Assembly (NCBI GenBank): GCA_046344715.1
Contig: JBKDKX010000011.1
Coordinates: forward strand, 1-63,251
DNA: 63,251 bases
Source of the DNA: CAZAQK01 sp046344715
GTDB lineage: Bacteria; Pseudomonadota; Alphaproteobacteria; Rickettsiales; SXRF01
Reading direction: 5' to 3'
Shown here: piece by piece, positions 63,111-63,251 of the stretch
How positions within the stretch are numbered: the first letter of the stretch is position 1
How the letters are laid out: every line of letters begins with the position of its first letter
Translations under genes and position numbers: made by a program
Notes under the pieces: model-generated
The model's database searches: none
The model's input: only the letters and a program-made list of their open reading frames with translations
What the model was told of the DNA's origin: nothing

Positions 63111-63251
63111 ATGACCAAGGAAAAATTTGAGAGAAATAAGCCGCACTGTAACATTGGGACGATTGGTCACGTTGACCATGGTAAGACGTCGTTGACTGCT
63201 GCGATTACGAAGGTTTTGGCTGAGCAGGGCAAGGCGAAATTCACGTCATAT
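63111..63251 (+). CDS. tuf: Elongation factor Tu, 3'-truncated by the window edge
   Basis: GTPase that delivers aminoacyl-tRNA to the ribosome. The first 47 residues are present: MTKEKFERNKPHCNIGTIGH, then VDHGKTSLTAAITKVLAEQG; the G1 P-loop GHVDHGKT is at residues 19-26. GAGGA precedes the ATG. It follows tRNA-Gly, as in the tuf operon next to secE in many proteobacteria. The rest lies beyond the window. Confidence 0.97.
   Translation, partial: MTKEKFERNKPHCNIGTIGHVDHGKTSLTAAITKVLAEQGKAKFTSY

Overview
The window reads as a continuous stretch of an alphaproteobacterial chromosome. The best evidence is gene order. hemJ-hemH-hemE lie on one side, and ppsR-aroE-coaE-dnaQ, secB, a Tim44-like gene, mltA and an Smr gene lie on the other. 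This is the order around the replication origin of Caulobacter and Rickettsia. An AT-rich 320 bp gap with DnaA-box-like 9-mers between hemE and ppsR is the probable oriC. Genes left of it (15.3-30.0 kb) all run leftward and most genes immediately right of it run rightward, so transcription follows replication away from the gap. I cannot place the organism below class level. It makes LPS (lpxK, waaA, msbA, acyltransferases), peptidoglycan, haem by the HemJ route, a full 2-oxoglutarate dehydrogenase/succinyl-CoA synthetase branch, and it respires (SCO1 and cytochrome bc1 chaperones).

Layout: 0-3.8 kb gshB (partial), BON lipoprotein, yraN, rsmI and an LppC/LpoA-like lipoprotein; 3.8-8.1 kb hemW, an unknown coiled-coil gene and a two-component pair, all interrupted or flanked by a palindromic repeat; 8.1-15.3 kb a repeat mosaic, bdhA, rpoH, cytochrome assembly factors, gmk, rsmA and a CobD-like gene; 15.3-27.3 kb lpd-sucB-mtgA-sucA-sucD-sucC-mdh and rho, with unrelated genes between the TCA genes; 27.4-33.2 kb hem genes, putative oriC, ppsR-aroE-coaE-dnaQ; 33.2-45.2 kb ompA-like, secB, Tim44-like, mltA, smr, an OmpR/EnvZ-like pair, cca, phoB, ispZ, purD, xseA; 45.2-52.1 kb the LPS cluster and pmbA; 52.1-58.3 kb a TAXI protein, ribA, a winged-helix regulator, rlmN, a TfoX-C protein and an MHS transporter; 58.4-63.25 kb a tRNA-Tyr / tRNA-Gly / tuf cluster split by a 4.3 kb block.

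Two things stand out. First, a nested palindromic repeat occurs at least four times: two arms, each a GC-rich hairpin, facing each other through CTGGT...ACCAG. It enters reading frames. It is inserted in frame inside HemW, forms the first residues of both HemW and SucA (Asn-Gln-Thr-Pro-...-Arg-Gly peptide), and forms the gap in front of two further genes. This resembles the Rickettsia palindromic elements in behaviour, but I do not recognise the sequence as one of them. A second, unrelated repeat is inserted in frame in XseA. Second, one 673-codon frame joins a divergent CCA-adding/poly(A)-polymerase-type nucleotidyltransferase to a type IV pilin-like protein with its prepilin cleavage motif.

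There is no CRISPR array, rRNA, transposase or integrase. The longest stretch without a gene is the putative oriC.
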